Assembly: GCA_001692895.1 (NCBI GenBank)
Contig: KV748228.1
Coordinates: forward strand, 807,344 to 871,343
Reading direction: 5' to 3'
Source: Cenococcum geophilum 1.58
Taxonomy: Eukaryota; Ascomycota; Dothideomycetes; Gloniales; Gloniaceae
Length of the DNA stretch: 64,000 bases
The position numbers and the translations under genes were made by a program. Below are positions 24,990 to 37,200 of the stretch, piece after piece; within the stretch, counting starts at the first letter, position 1; each line of letters begins with the position of its first letter. A model generated the notes under the pieces. It was given only the letters and a program-made list of their open reading frames with translations, did no database searches and was not told the DNA's origin.

Positions 24990-26559
24990 GTACTTCTCTC
25001 CCCTAAATAGTTTGGTCCCTAAACTAAATAAATAACTTTAAAATAGGTAGTATACAGGGTCGCCTGTTTTTTACTATAAAGATATTAATTTTATTTACCG
25101 CCCTTAACTAAGCTAATAGCGATTTTCTATACCAGGTATAGAAAATCCTAATTAGTTAGTTTAGTAAGTAAGGTTAGTAGAACTTAATACAACTACCTAA
25201 ATTAATCCGTGTAGCGTTTCTTAGCAAAATCTAGCTAATTAGACAACTTTAACCGCTGGTTAAAGTTCTATAATATCTTAACTACTATAAATTTTAATAC
25301 GGTGGTCGGCTATAACCTTAGTATAGCTTTTCCTTATCTTATGCCCAGTCTAAGAGTTCTAGCTTCTTAGGGTATTGCTTATAAAAGCGCTATATAGCTT
25401 ATTTATAACCCCCTAGGTCTTCTTTTAGCTGCTAGGTTATATCCTTATAATATTTTCATTTAATCTTATAAGTTAGACCTTAGGGGTCTTTATTATATAT
25501 ATTAAGGATTTCTTAAACTCCTATTTATCTTCTATATTAACGTTATTATCTCTTTCTACTACTCGTCCTTATATATTGCGGCGCTCTATAGTATTAATAT
25601 TTACTTAGCTAAAGATCTTTTCCGCAGCCTAAAGGCGGGCCTTAGATATATAAAAGGATTTATTTACTTAAATATAGTCTAGGAGGTCTACTATAACTAC
25701 CCTTTAGTTTACTATAAGTATGGAGTATAGGCCGTCCTATTTGTTATCCTATTTATTTTTAGGTTTATTTATTTTTATATTTTCTAAGCTAACTATAACT
25801 ATATCGCCTTTATAGAATAACTCGCTCTTATCCCTATAGGTATTAGTATTATCTTTATAGCGTTACTATAAAATCCAGGCTAGGGCCTTACATTATATTA
25901 ATATCCGCTTAAAGCGGTTAGCTATAGAATCTGCGCAAAAAAACTCCTTCTTTACTTATACTAATAGTATTAGTAGGTAGGGGCTAGTAGGCTCGATTTT
26001 AAGGCGAGGGTTAAAGCTATAGTTTATAAAAAAAAATAGGGAGATACCTATACTCTTGTTAATTTAGTTATTTCTAATAAACTTAGTAAGTAGTAGATAG
26101 TTATCCCAGTTATCCTATATAAAGCTAATAAAAGTATAAAGGTATTTATTTACGGCAGCGTTAATAATTTTAGTTTAGCCGTCTATTTCTAGGTGCTAGG
26201 CTAAGCTTAGTCTTAGGGTTGTCTTAAGGCGTTTACTTAGTTATCGCTAGAAATTGCTAATAAATTATATGCCACGATTGAAGATAATTGTACTTAGTAT
26301 ACTATAGAGCTTATATATATTATTAACAAAGCCATTAACTAGCTCCTCTATTAAGGGCCCTATTACTAAAATAAGGTATTATATTTTAGTTGGGCGGTCT
26401 ATAATAATTAGGATATATTTATATACCTTACCATAGTATTAGTATACTAGCAGTGTTATAATAGAGTTAATTAAAATATTAGTTTATAGGCAAGTAAGTA
26501 GTTCTAGTAGCTTTAAAAAAACTAGGCAGAGTAGAATAGGGGGTCTTAATACGAAAGTA
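24990..26559 (-). pseudogene. Gypsy-B integrase and C-terminal region
   Basis: Would insert the cDNA into the genome. The minus frame shows VIIDRPTK (first acidic residue kept, near 26400), then FNRGI where the second catalytic Asp is Asn (26277-26279), then the DG-x-TK motif where the catalytic Glu is Lys (26169-26171), followed by NAAVNKYL and DNWDNYL. Both losses are G-to-A changes. The C-terminal ~1.1 kb has many stops and no clear chromodomain. The N-terminal zinc-binding part lies beyond the DNA transposon, at 28306-28500. Confidence 0.8.
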
Positions 26560-28305
26560 AGCTCGGACCCCCGGAACTCGGTTACCGCCCGAACTCGGTT
26601 ACCCCACCAAAATTAGTTGTAACACTTTGGAAGCTATCTACGCCCAACTAAATCAAATTAACTATTTACCCCTATATGCTATTTAATATATTGACTTCGC
26701 TCTTTCTAGCTAACACCTTATAAGACTTTGATTTTGGCTCCTTTGCCCTTATTTTAGCCTATTTCTCNTCTANCTCCTCTATAGCTTCCTTAATTCCATC
26801 TCTATATTTAGAGTCTATATTTAGATCTACAGGTACTTACCTATAAATTTTTACGCTTTNAAGGTCTTTAAGTTATAATTGCAGGCTATATATTTAAGGG
26901 TCTATATATATAGCCTTTATAATAAGCTGCTGAAGTTATTGATTTACTTTTTATAAAAATAACTAAATTTTTAATTAAGTGTATATCTATTATAAAGGCC
27001 TTAATCTATTTAATATCTGTTATAGGGCTTCTTTATAGTAACTATAATGTTAACCCAATTATTACTAGCCTATTTAAGGCTTAGAACCTCTATTAAAGCT
27101 TTATTTTTAACCTATAAAAAATTTAGGCTATTATATAGATTTTATAGATAACTACTAAAAATATACTATCTAAATTTAATTATCTTTGCTATAAGACCTT
27201 CCCTTTGGGTCTTATAGTGATACTTGGTAAAGTAGTACTTCTTAATTAAAGCTATATTATTAAGAAATATAAGCTTTATAATCTACTCCTAATATTTTTA
27301 TTTAATAAAGGAGAAATATTATATATTTAAAGGTTACTATATTAAATAAAGTAGTAAAAAAATAAGTTATATATTAATTAGTTTATATTTTAATAAAAAC
27401 TTAATTATATAATAGCTTATATAGCTATTAAGTAAAAATAATTAGGGTTTATTACTAAATAATTTGGTTTTAAGTTTAAAAAAGTTTAATAAATAACCTA
27501 AATATAATAAAATTAATTAGGTAATTATTTTTTAAGGCTATATATGTCTAATATGGCATTTTGGCTTAGTATAACTATATTAGTAATAATAAAAATTAAT
27601 TAATTAACTAGGGGTAAATATTATCCCTGTAATAGACATATATTTATAGTTATTTAGTAACTATATAAAAGCCTCCTTTTTATAGGCACCTCTTATAGTA
27701 ATTAGGTTTATATATATACATAATATTACTCTAAATTCATCTATATTATAGGTTTTTTTAACCTCTATATTAGCCTTCCCTTTTACCCCTCTTATAAAGA
27801 TTATAAAACCTTTAAATTTGCTTTAATTATGCCCTATTAATCTATATCTTTTCTATTAACTATATAGTTTAATATTTAATAATAAGATTTTGGTTAAAAT
27901 NGCTAATTACCCATATTTTACTAAAGGGCTTAGTATTACTATTTTAACTAAATATTTAAGCTACTATTATTTTAGAATTATAAATATAAGGGAGTAAATC
28001 TTTATAGGTCCTATTTAAGTATTCAATTTATAAACAAGAACTCCTATATAGGAGTTAATTATATATATAAATCGGGCTAATAGCTTGCTATTTAATTAAT
28101 CGCTTAAAATTAACAAAGGGACACTATATGTAAGTACGGCTTTTTGCGCAGGCTTATAAACACCAGATTTGGAATCTATAATAGTCGTTTATAAGTTTTG
28201 CTAATTTTGGTCTATATTGATTAACTCGTTGTAGAGAAAATAGGTAAGTTAATTTTGGTGTAGTGACCGAGTTCGGGAGGCGACCGAGTTCCAGGGGTCC
28301 GAGCT
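26560..28305 (-). mobile_element. Pogo/Fot1-like DNA transposon, 1,746 bp
   Basis: Bounded by 55-bp terminal inverted repeats (26560-26614 and 28251-28305; 7 mismatches by eye). Each contains GAACTCGGT twice at 20-bp spacing. It interrupts the integrase of Gypsy-B. The minus frame near 28090-28160 reads SGVYKPAQKA then SVPLLILSD, which fits the N-terminal helix-turn-helix of pogo/Fot1 transposases. I could not place the DDE residues, so the family is tentative. The flanking bases (GTA left, ATA right) do not give a clean TA duplication. Confidence 0.68.
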
Positions 28306-29046
28306 ATAGGGTATAGTCTTTAATAAAGGTAGCTATAAATTAAGAGATTCCTAGCTACTAGTATATTTGGTTTAAGAGGTTAAGGGTTTTAACCCGGCTA
28401 AGATAACTAGCGGGGCCGCTACTATAAGAGCAATAGATAACTTTTAGGTAAAGGTTTAGGGCGTTAGGATAAAGAGACATTAGTAAAAGTAGATTTATTT
28501 ATTAATAATACTATATTCTAACTTATTATAATAAAGTAATTTCTTAATCTTTTTTAGCTATTAGTAAGCTTTCCAATTACATAGGGCCACTACTATATCT
28601 CTTGCGAGTTTATTCTCCTAGTATACTAACTAAATTAACTTATCTAGTAACTTTTTGGCTATTTTAGGGTCTAGAGCGGCTATAAACTCCGCGTTATTAA
28701 AGTTACGGGATTTATATAGTAATTCTTCTAAGATTATAGGGTTAACTTTCTGGGTAATAAAACGACTTAGGCTTAGTAGCGAAGGCGTTTATTATTAGCA
28801 TCCTTAGGCCTTATTCCTAGTATCTAGCTTAGGGCGTTAGGGAGCGTAGCTTTACTACTAGGTCTATATATAACTATAAAAGGAACTCTACCTACTAAAC
28901 TTAGCGTTAATTTAGCTGCTTAGTAATTATAAACGTCTATAGGTTCTTATAGTCGGTAATAATTTTAAACAGCTCCTTAATCCCTTATAGCTTAGGACGC
29001 TATTTATTTAAAGCCTTAATAATAGTTAAGAGTTCTTTATTATAGT
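28306..29046 (-). pseudogene. Gypsy-B RNase H C-terminus and integrase zinc region
   Basis: The minus frame reads NKELLTIIKALNK, then ELFKIITDYKNLQTFI and TTKQLNARQV, a classic gypsy RNase H (DHKNL with His changed to Tyr), followed by the start of an H2C2-type region (SRVKTLNLLN near 28410). It continues the frame at 33258-33420: subtracting the LINE (4,191 bp) and one 10-bp target copy leaves exactly five codons between the last read codon on one side and the reference codon on the other. Confidence 0.85.
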
Positions 29047-29269
29047 TTTTATAGTTTTTTTTTTATATCCAATTGTATTATACTACGTACAATACTGCGC
29101 ATGCAGCCTTCAGGCTATAGCGCTATAGTTCTATATATATAAATCCTTTCTAGGCAGCTTAATATATACTAGTAGCTATATCCTAGTAGTTTATAAACCC
29201 CTAAACTAGGAGTTTATAGTTCCTTAGTAAACTAAGTTACTATAACTACTAGGGAATAAGAAACGGTAG

Positions 29270-30210
29270 GAAAAACTATAAGAAATCCTAACACCTGTCT
29301 CTGTCCTTTTGCAATTTATTTCTATCCTTTTGCTCTCTAATATCTTTTTTTAAGAGCTTAGTAGGAGTTACCTCTTTCTAAAATCCTATTTGTTTTATCT
29401 TATTCTTCTATAGAACCTTCTAAGCTAGTATTACCTACTAGCCTAGCTGCTTTAAGGACCTCGCAGTCTTTACTATTAGTAAAGTGGTTTTCTTTACAGT
29501 TAATACAAAGAGGGGCAGTATGCTTATAGGGCTTACCTATTATTATACAGGTAGAACAGGAGTAGTCTTTAGATAAATATATAGCCGCATAAAATTTATA
29601 GGCTCTAGTAGAGCATCTGTCTCCTATATGGCCAAATTTTTAGCAGCTAGTGCACTGCGTAATAGGAGAGACTTTGAGGTACTTTATTACCTTAGTAGCT
29701 GTACCTGCAATTAATATCTCTTTTTACTTAAGGATTTCTTATCTTTTTTCTTTGTTTTCTATAGTAAAAACTATAAAGCCAAATCTGGTTTATAGATCAT
29801 ATCTTTTTACACTAGATAAGATCTATCTAGGTAGTCCTTATATCCTTATAGGATTAAAGGTCTCAATTTCTTCTTTTAGAAGCTTAGAGCCTCCTTCTCC
29901 TAAAAATGGTAGGGTAGGAACTCTATGGGCTATAACTTAAACCTATAGTTCTAGTTTTTATTCTCTTTAAAAGATAAAGCAGTTATACCAGATTTCCTTA
30001 TATTTGACTAGGAAATCTGCATTATACCCTTCCGTAATTATAAGGAGAATATTTCGTTTTCCTTTAGTTCTAGCTATAGACGCTAAAACTAGGTTTTTTA
30101 CTTGCAGTTTTAATGCAAATAGTTAATTGACTTTGTTTCGTATAGAAAAGGTATTTAGGGGTTAGTCCTTTTCGTCTATAATTAAGACTAGCCTCCTTTT
30201 TTATAGCAGC
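29270..30210 (-). pseudogene. LINE ORF1, C-terminal part with zinc knuckles
   Basis: Gag-like RNA-binding protein of Tad1-type LINEs. On the minus strand, CTSC-x4-H-x4-C (about 29620-29665) is intact in its ligands. A second motif has Cys changed to Tyr (AYKFY, near 29595). A third, CINCKENHF (about 29480), is also kept. N-terminal to these the sequence is basic with several stops. The frame resumes beyond the LTR element at 32627. Confidence 0.75.
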
Positions 30211-30215
30211 TTTTT

Positions 30216-30402
30216 TGTCACGGCACTAACCTAATACGTTGTTATAACTCAGTGTTATTATGACATAAGCATAGACCTGACCCCTAAGCGACGTATATAT
30301 ATACCACCTCACCTCCTATATAGATCTTCACACGATATCATTTATTAATTATATACAGTTACCTTGTATATCGTACCTTAACAGTCCGCACGTACTATAA
30401 TA
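30216..30402 (+). repeat. Three-LTR element, LTR 1
   Basis: Begins TGTCACGGCAC; its end, CGTACTATAATA, is a RIP-changed form of the CGTACTGTGACA seen in LTR 3. Confidence 0.9.
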
Positions 30403-31325
30403 GTATATAATATTATCTTATACGCCCCCGGTAGGGCTTTATTTCTACTATTCTAAAGCTACGTTCTAAAGCTACAACTCTACCCCAGGCGGGATTCTTA
30501 CCCTTATTCTACAATAATGCCGACCTAGTAAAATCTCTGCACGTTAAGTTAAATCTATTTAAGAACCGATCTCTTTATCTCCTCTTTAAGTTTCTAAGCT
30601 GGTAGCAGGGAGACACTTTATAGGCTATAGTTTCTCTTCTTAATCTCTAAGTTTCCTAGGCTAGTAGCAGAGAGATACCCTACGGGCTATAGTTTCTCTA
30701 TCTTAGTCTCCAAGTCTCCATATTTAGCTATACTACTACTTTACATCCAAGTTTCTAAGCTGGCTGTAGGGAGATACCCTGCGGGTTATATTCCTTATGT
30801 TTTAATTACAGTGTAAGACTATAGCTTACAATCTCATTTCTATCTCCGTCTCCGTCTCCGTCTTGAAATCCGTATAGATACTACAAGTTTACCGCAACAA
30901 GAATCTATATTTTAACCTCAATCTCCATACCCCAAGCCTTTTAAGTCTATATAATAACCTCGATCTCTATAACCCCCGAGCCTTTTAAGTCTACGCCTTA
31001 ACCTCGATCTCCGCAAGTTTAAGCCTTTTAAGTGTTAATATCCGCTACACGCCCTGCGGTTAAAAAAAATTTTTATCTCCTCTATTTTACCCCTTCGCCT
31101 TCAGTTTTATTTAGTGCTTAAGACGAGCACTAGCGGAGAGCGATATAGTAGGGATATAAGTAGGAGGGTCTAAGGACTATAAGGACGAGGACCTTTAAGG
31201 ACTGGAAGGATGAGAACCTTTAAAGACTGGAAGGATAAGGATATATATAGTCTATTTTTTTACTTCTATGTTTTTACTGCTGTTACTTAGCTTATAGGAG
31301 CTCGCCTTATTAGGGAGGGATATAC
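30403..31325 (+). repeat. Three-LTR element, internal region 1
   Basis: Contains two sets of inner tandem repeats. AAGTTTCTAAGCTGGTAG-type units start near 30588, 30648 and 30750. ACCTCGATCTCC...CCTTTTAAGT-type units start near 30915, 30957 and 31001. The same arrangement recurs in internal region 2. No coding potential is seen. Confidence 0.8.
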
Positions 31326-31512
31326 TATTACGGCACTAACCTAACACGTTATTATAACTTAGTGTTATTATAATATAAGTATAAACCTAACCCCTAAGCA
31401 ATATATATATATACTACCTTACCTCCTATATAGATCCTTATATAACATTATTTGTTAATTATATACAGTCACCTTATATATTATACCTTAATAGTTTGCA
31501 CGTACTGTAATA
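31326..31512 (+). repeat. Three-LTR element, LTR 2
   Basis: Begins TATTACGGCAC and ends CGTACTGTAATA; central LTR shared by both units. Confidence 0.9.
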
Positions 31513-32434
31513 GTATATCATATTATCTTATACGCCCCTAGTAGGGCTTTATTTCTACCGTTTTAAAGCTACGTTCTAAAGCTACAACCCTACCCCAGGT
31601 GGGATTCTTACCCTTATTTTACAACAATACCTACCTAGTAAAATCTCTACACGTTAAGTTAAATCTTTTTAAGAACCAATCTCTCTATCTCCTCTTTAAG
31701 TTTCTAAGCTAGTAATAGGGAGATACCCTATAGGCTATAGTTTCTTTTTTTAGTCTCTAAGTTTCCTAGGCTAGTAGTAGGGAGATACCCTATAGGTTAT
31801 AGTTTCTCTATCTTAGTCTCTAAGTCTCCGTATCTAGCTATGCTACTACTTTACGTCTAAGTTTTTAAGCCGGCTATAGGGAGACACCCTACGGGCTATA
31901 TTCCTTATGTTTTAATTATAGTATAAGACTATAGGTTACGATCTCGTCTCCGTCTCTATCTCCGTCTCTATCTTTAAATCCGCACAGATACTACAAGTTT
32001 ACTGCGACAAGAATCTACGTTTTAACCTCGATCTCCATACCCCGAGCCTTTTAAGTCTACGCAATAACCTCGATCTCTATAACCCCCGAGCCTTTTAAGT
32101 CTACGCCTTAACCTCGATCTCCGCAAGTTTAAGCCTTTTAAGTATTAATATCCGCCACACGCCCTACGGTTAAATTTTTTTTTATCTCCTCTATTTTACC
32201 CCTTCGCCTTCGGCTTTATTTAGTGCTCGAGACGAGCACTAGTAGAAAGCGATGTAGTAGGGATATAGGTAGGAGGGTCTAAGGACTATAAGGACGAGGA
32301 CCTTTAAGGACTAGAAGGACGAGAACCTTTAAGGACTAAAAGGATAAGGATATATATAATCTATTTTTTTACTTTCGTGTTTTTACTGCCGTTACTTAGC
32401 TTATAGGAGCTTGCCTTATTAGGGAGGGATATAC
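31513..32434 (+). repeat. Three-LTR element, internal region 2
   Basis: Co-linear with 30403-31325 at a period of about 1,110 bp, differing mainly by transitions and one short homopolymer length change. Confidence 0.85.
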
Positions 32435-32621
32435 TGTTACGGCACTAACCTAACACATTATTATAACTTGGTGTTATTATAATACGAGTACAAACCTAAC
32501 CCCTGAGCGACGTGTATATATACTACCTTACCTCCTACATAGATCCTTATACGATATCATTTGTTAATTATATATAGTTACCTCGTATATCGTACCTTAA
32601 TAGTCCGCACGTACTGTGACA
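32435..32621 (+). repeat. Three-LTR element, LTR 3
   Basis: Begins TGTTACGGCAC and ends CGTACTGTGACA, the best preserved right end. Confidence 0.9.
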
Positions 32622-32626
32622 TTTTT

Positions 32627-33182
32627 CTTACTTCTAGTAGAAGTAGAGGGGGTAGGAAATAGTAGTGACGAGGGTAGAGAGGACGAAGTAGGGAGGTCCT
32701 TCTTTAGCCTCTTTGCGTAGGTTTTTTTAGTAGGGGCTACCTCCTTACGGAGAGCTCTTACTTCTTTAACTAGCCCTTTTAGGACATCTTTTTCCATTTC
32801 TTCTTTTGTAAAGGGATCTCCTCCTACTAGAATACTCCGTATATAGTTCCCTATCTTTTTAACTTATTCTTTTTCTTTTTCTTCTTCTTCTTTTAGCCCT
32901 TTATAGGCCTAGAGTAGGCTTTCTAAAGCCTTTTATAGGTGTTATTCTGGAGAAAGGGGAGGAAAAGGTATACTAGGTATCCTATCTATAGTAGTTATTA
33001 GTTTTATTATCTTTTTTACAGGTTTTTGGTTTTCTTTTTTAGGGGAAAACTAAGGATGCCCTCTTTTTTCTCCTGTCCTAAATAGGCTAGGAGAAGGAGA
33101 AGGGAGAGAAAAAGTAGATATAGACTCTTTATCACTTATTTCTATAGGAGGCTTTTTTTTAGACCTATTAGGCCTTAGCATT
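32627..33182 (-). pseudogene. LINE ORF1, N-terminal part
   Basis: The ATG at 33180-33182 (minus) begins a Lys/Ser/Pro-rich frame. It contains an acidic and basic helix (EEEKEKE, then a GLVKEVRALRKEVA segment near 32720-32790) typical of a coiled coil, then a Ser/Thr-rich linker. The nested LTR element cuts it at TTTTT. The zinc knuckles follow on the far side, at 29270-30210. Confidence 0.72.
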
Positions 33183-33257
33183 TTGTATCTTATAGGGGGG
33201 TCTTCTAGTTTTTACTATCCTTATACCCTTTCTCCTTACTTATCCGATTTTATAGTT

Positions 33258-34230
33258 ATACTTTAGCGTAAAGTGCTTTATAGAGAAGAATGCAACTAGT
33301 CTTAATTTACTATTATTATTATACTGGGAAAGGACTCCGCTAAAAGCCTAATTCGATATATCTATCTTTACCACTGTTTTCTTTATATAGTTATAGTATG
33401 CTAGTACTAATGCTAAGGTAAAGGCTCCCTTAAGGGCCTTAAACAATTTGGCTTATTCTAGTCCTTATAGCCATCTGATATCCTTCTTTAGGAGTTTTAT
33501 TATAGGTATAGCGATAGCAGAGTAGCCTTAGATAAATTATTAGTAGAAGTTCGCGAAGCCGAGAAATTATTATAATTCTTTAATTAATATTAGGTCCTTC
33601 TATTTCTATAAGGCCTATACCTTCTTAGGGTCTATAGTTATACTATTAGTTAAGATAATTAAGCTAAGGTATTTTGTTTTAGTAGAGTAAAACTTAAACT
33701 TATTAATATTAATCTAAAGTCCAGCATTACCAAGTCTTTGGATAACTTTATTTATATACTTAGTGTGCTTAGCGCATATTTTAGAAAAGATAAGGATATT
33801 ATTAAGGTAGGCAGTGCAGTAGTTATTAAGGGCGTTATATAAAATATAATTAATATAGTTTTAGAATATAGCGGGTGCGTTATAGAGGCTAAATAGTATA
33901 ACTAGCATTTTATAGAGTCCGAACTAGGTAATAAATACTATAAGCTACTTATAGCCCTTTATAATTCGGATCCAGTTAAACGCAGTAATTATATTAAGTT
34001 TAGTAAAGTACTTAGCACTATAAAGTACGTTAAGTGTCTTATAAATTAGTAGCAGTAGGTACTAATTCTTAATAGTAACTATATTTAGGCCTTAGTAGTT
34101 ATAATAGATTTATATACTACTACTAGGCTTAATAGCGAGGAGGAGTAGTACGGTAGCTAGTAAGGTCGATTTATAGATAAAACCCTTATCTAGTATCTTA
34201 TTAATCTATTTCTTTATACACCTAAGTTTA
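33258..34230 (-). pseudogene. Gypsy-B reverse transcriptase and start of RNase H
   Basis: Copies genomic RNA into cDNA. The minus frame shows KLNIITAFNWIRI (motif A with Asp changed to Asn near 34010), FGLYKMLVILF (motif B, about 33900) and motif C as YLNN (33795-33809), so both catalytic aspartates of YLDD are lost. RNase H starts with VKIDIS and VLSQYNNNSKLRLVAFFS near 33280-33350. Stops replace Gln and Trp codons. Confidence 0.85.
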
Positions 34231-37200
34231 GCAAGTAAGAGTAGTCTATTTTTATAGTATAGGGCCTAGTTTCTAGGGATAATCTTAATTTTATAGTTCT
34301 ATAGTTAGTAAGGGGGCAGCTTATCTACGTTTTTAGAGAGAAAGTGCTTAATATATTTATAAAACTCCTTTAGTAGGCGTATAAAATGTCTTCGTAGGTT
34401 AATCCTGGTTTACCTTTTAGGAATTTTTTAATATTAGTGTCGACTATCTTCTAGTGTAGAAGCTTAGGCTTAGTTTTTAAATTTATTTTAAGAAAGTTAT
34501 TAAAATAGGGGGGTAGTACTTTATGGGCTTCCTCTATTATATAGTTGCCTTCCACTAGCTAGCAGAAAGACCTTTTTAATAGGTTTAATACTTCTATTAG
34601 GCCTATAGGCAGCTTCTTAAGTAACTATTGGTGTTTATCTTATTTAACTAGTTCTACTAGCTCTGCTATATAAATCCTTATTACTATTACGTCTTTTTAT
34701 TTATAGAACTGGGTAAAATTAATAGTATAAGCGCATCTAATATCGTCTAGGTTAGGGCGTATTTAGTTCTCTAGTGCTACGGCTAGGCTAGTACGGCTTA
34801 ATTGGCCTAAGGGGCGGAAATGAGGCGGTAGGCCTATATAGTATACGTGGGAGATAGGTGTAAGGTTAGGCGTTATAGTGGCGCGGTTTCTATTATCCGA
34901 GTCTTAATAGTTCTATAGCCAGTCCTTACTATAACGCGAGCTATAGTATATATATATAGCATATAGCTTAGTTCCGGGTGTTAGGCTAGGTGGCTAGGGT
35001 TTAAATAGTGTCTAGGTTAGGGTTAGATTCTTAGTAGTAGCTACGCAAAGTAGACCTTTTTCCTTAGTCTTAGTAGGGCTGGCTAGCCCATTATTTTAGT
35101 CTTAAGTACTAGGGTAGTCCAGTCTTCTACTATCTTATTGCTTTATAGCTATACGGGCTCCCCTTTATTAGGAATGTCTTTTACTATTAGGGCTTTATAT
35201 ATAGTTCTAGGCACTAGGCTTAGTAGTGCCGAGTATCTATATAGGGCGTCCCTATTACCGTTAGTTATCCCCAATAAGAGGTAGTGCCTAAAGTAGTAGT
35301 TTAAGTTAAAGCGGATCTTAAGCTTCCTAAAGCTAGGACGGGGCTTATACTTCTAAAGCTAAGGCATACCTAAGATAATTGGGGTAGTAGGTAAGAGTTT
35401 AGTAATAAAAAAGAGTATGGCTTTAGTATAGAGGCTAATTAACATTTAGGTAGTAAAGTAGTCTATAATAAGTAAAGTTGGAATATTATCTACGAGGCGT
35501 AGTGGCCTAGGTGCTAACAGCTTCTTAATTATAACGTTATACTTTCTTATAATAGACTCTATATTAGTAAATGCTATTATAGTACTACCAGAGTCTATTA
35601 GGCTTACTATATTAATATAAACTTAGGGGTATAGGTTATATAATAAGGAGAGTTAGGTTTAAATAAGGATTAATTTCTTATTACTATTTACTAATCTAAG
35701 ATTAAGTAGCAGCTTACTAATAGAAAGGACTAATTAATCTAGTAATAGGGACCTAATCTTCTTATCTTCCTCCTTATATAGTTTAGACCCTTAAACGTAA
35801 CTTAGTTTAAGGGTTTACCTTTTAACGACTAGGGTATAAGGCTGTCTTAGTAGGGCGGTCTAGTGTTTATCTGGCTAGCGGTGTTAGTTTTAGTCTTAGT
35901 TAGGGTATAGAAAGATAATACCTCACTAATAATATGGCTGTGTTTATATTTACTAGCGCGGAGTTACTAATACTAGGCGTTATTAATGGGTTGGGCTCCT
36001 ATATAGGGCATTATTTAGAGTAACTAAGCCGTAGGGTTAAAGGGGGGGGGTTATCCGCTGCGACTATAATAGGCTCCGCGGTTACTGCGTCTATAATAGA
36101 CTCTATAGTCGCCGCGTCTACAGTTATTAGTTTATATTATTTAACGGGGTAGCATTAGGACTAAGTTTACTATCTTAGCAGGGTTATAGGCGTCCTTTTA
36201 GTGGCTAAGTAGGCTATAGGTAAGGCATAGTCTATTATTAACGCGGCGATTACACTCTATATTTAAGATTCTATTAAGGTTTATAGGTTCTCTAGTTACT
36301 GCTAGGGTTAGGGTTAATATAGGGGCAGGGGCTTAAGCAGGTAGGCGGTAGTTAGCGTTCTTCTTAAGGTTGGCTTAGTGTATATAATTTATAAGGTTCT
36401 TAGCGAATATATCTATTTGCTTACTCCAACCTATATAGTCGCTATTATTAATTTTATAGGTAAGTTTAAGTACTAGCTCTTCTATCTTTAGAGAGATAAA
36501 CTTTTAAAATAGGTCTACCTTTTATTTATCTGTCTTTTTAGCGCGGACTATTAGCTTATTAAGCTCTGCCTTTTAGGACTAGTAATTACGCTCGCTTTAG
36601 GGGAAATAGTTAAGCTTATTCTTTGCAACCTAGGTTATATTAAGGACCTTATAATAGGTAGTAAGGTTTTTAAGTATATCTTCCTTAGCGGGCCATTTCC
36701 ACGCAGATATATTATTTAGGTTCTTATATATAAGCTCTAGGCCCTACTTAATAAACTTATAGGCCTTACCCTTTAGTATATCTGAGATATAAAGGATCTA
36801 GGACTAAACTGTATTAAAGTAATCCTAGTTACGGTTAAAGACTCCCTTAATCTTAATATACTAGGTCTTAAAATTAGCTTACTATTTTAGTAGGGTGCCT
36901 TTTAGAATGGTAATAGTCTCTACCTAGGAGTTAATAGTTCCTATTTAGGAAGTAATAAGGGCACTAAGGTTTTTATTAGCTTTTTTATTGGCGGTGTTTA
37001 TATTATATATATACTATAGTCCTACTTTAATATTATTAAGGAACTCGTTAGTATAGTTAAGGAACTCGTTAGTATAGTTAATAAGGGTAAGATAAGCTTT
37101 ACTAAGCTTAAAGGTCTTAGGGTATAGTAGGGAGCAGTGGATTATCTATACGATATTAGGGTATATCTATATAAAGAGGTCTATAAAAACGTCGCGGGGG

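Larger units (their letters stand above)
30216..32621 (+). mobile_element. Non-coding LTR element with three LTRs in tandem
   Basis: LTR-internal-LTR-internal-LTR: three 187-bp LTRs and two nearly equal internal regions (923 and 922 bp), flanked by the 5-bp target duplication TTTTT (30211-30215 and 32622-32626). The internal regions have no open frame or retroviral motif. A purine run AGGGAGGGATA just before LTR2 and LTR3 suggests plus orientation. The size fits a TRIM-like non-autonomous element that must borrow enzymes. The tandem form is usually produced by recombination between LTRs of sister copies. Confidence 0.88.
29057..33247 (-). mobile_element. LINE carrying ORF1 only, split by a three-LTR element
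   Basis: Inserted in the RNase H of Gypsy-B with a 10-bp target duplication TTTTATAGTT (29047-29056 and 33248-33257) and an A-rich 3' end next to 29057. Without the nested LTR element it is only about 1.78 kb: ORF1 plus a ~200-bp 3' UTR. No endonuclease or RT is present, so it is either a non-autonomous LINE or an internally deleted copy. Confidence 0.82.

Noticed and set aside
30216-32621. Regularly spaced repeats as a CRISPR-like array
   Set aside because: Unit length, TG..CA-type ends and a target duplication identify LTRs; the genome is eukaryotic.
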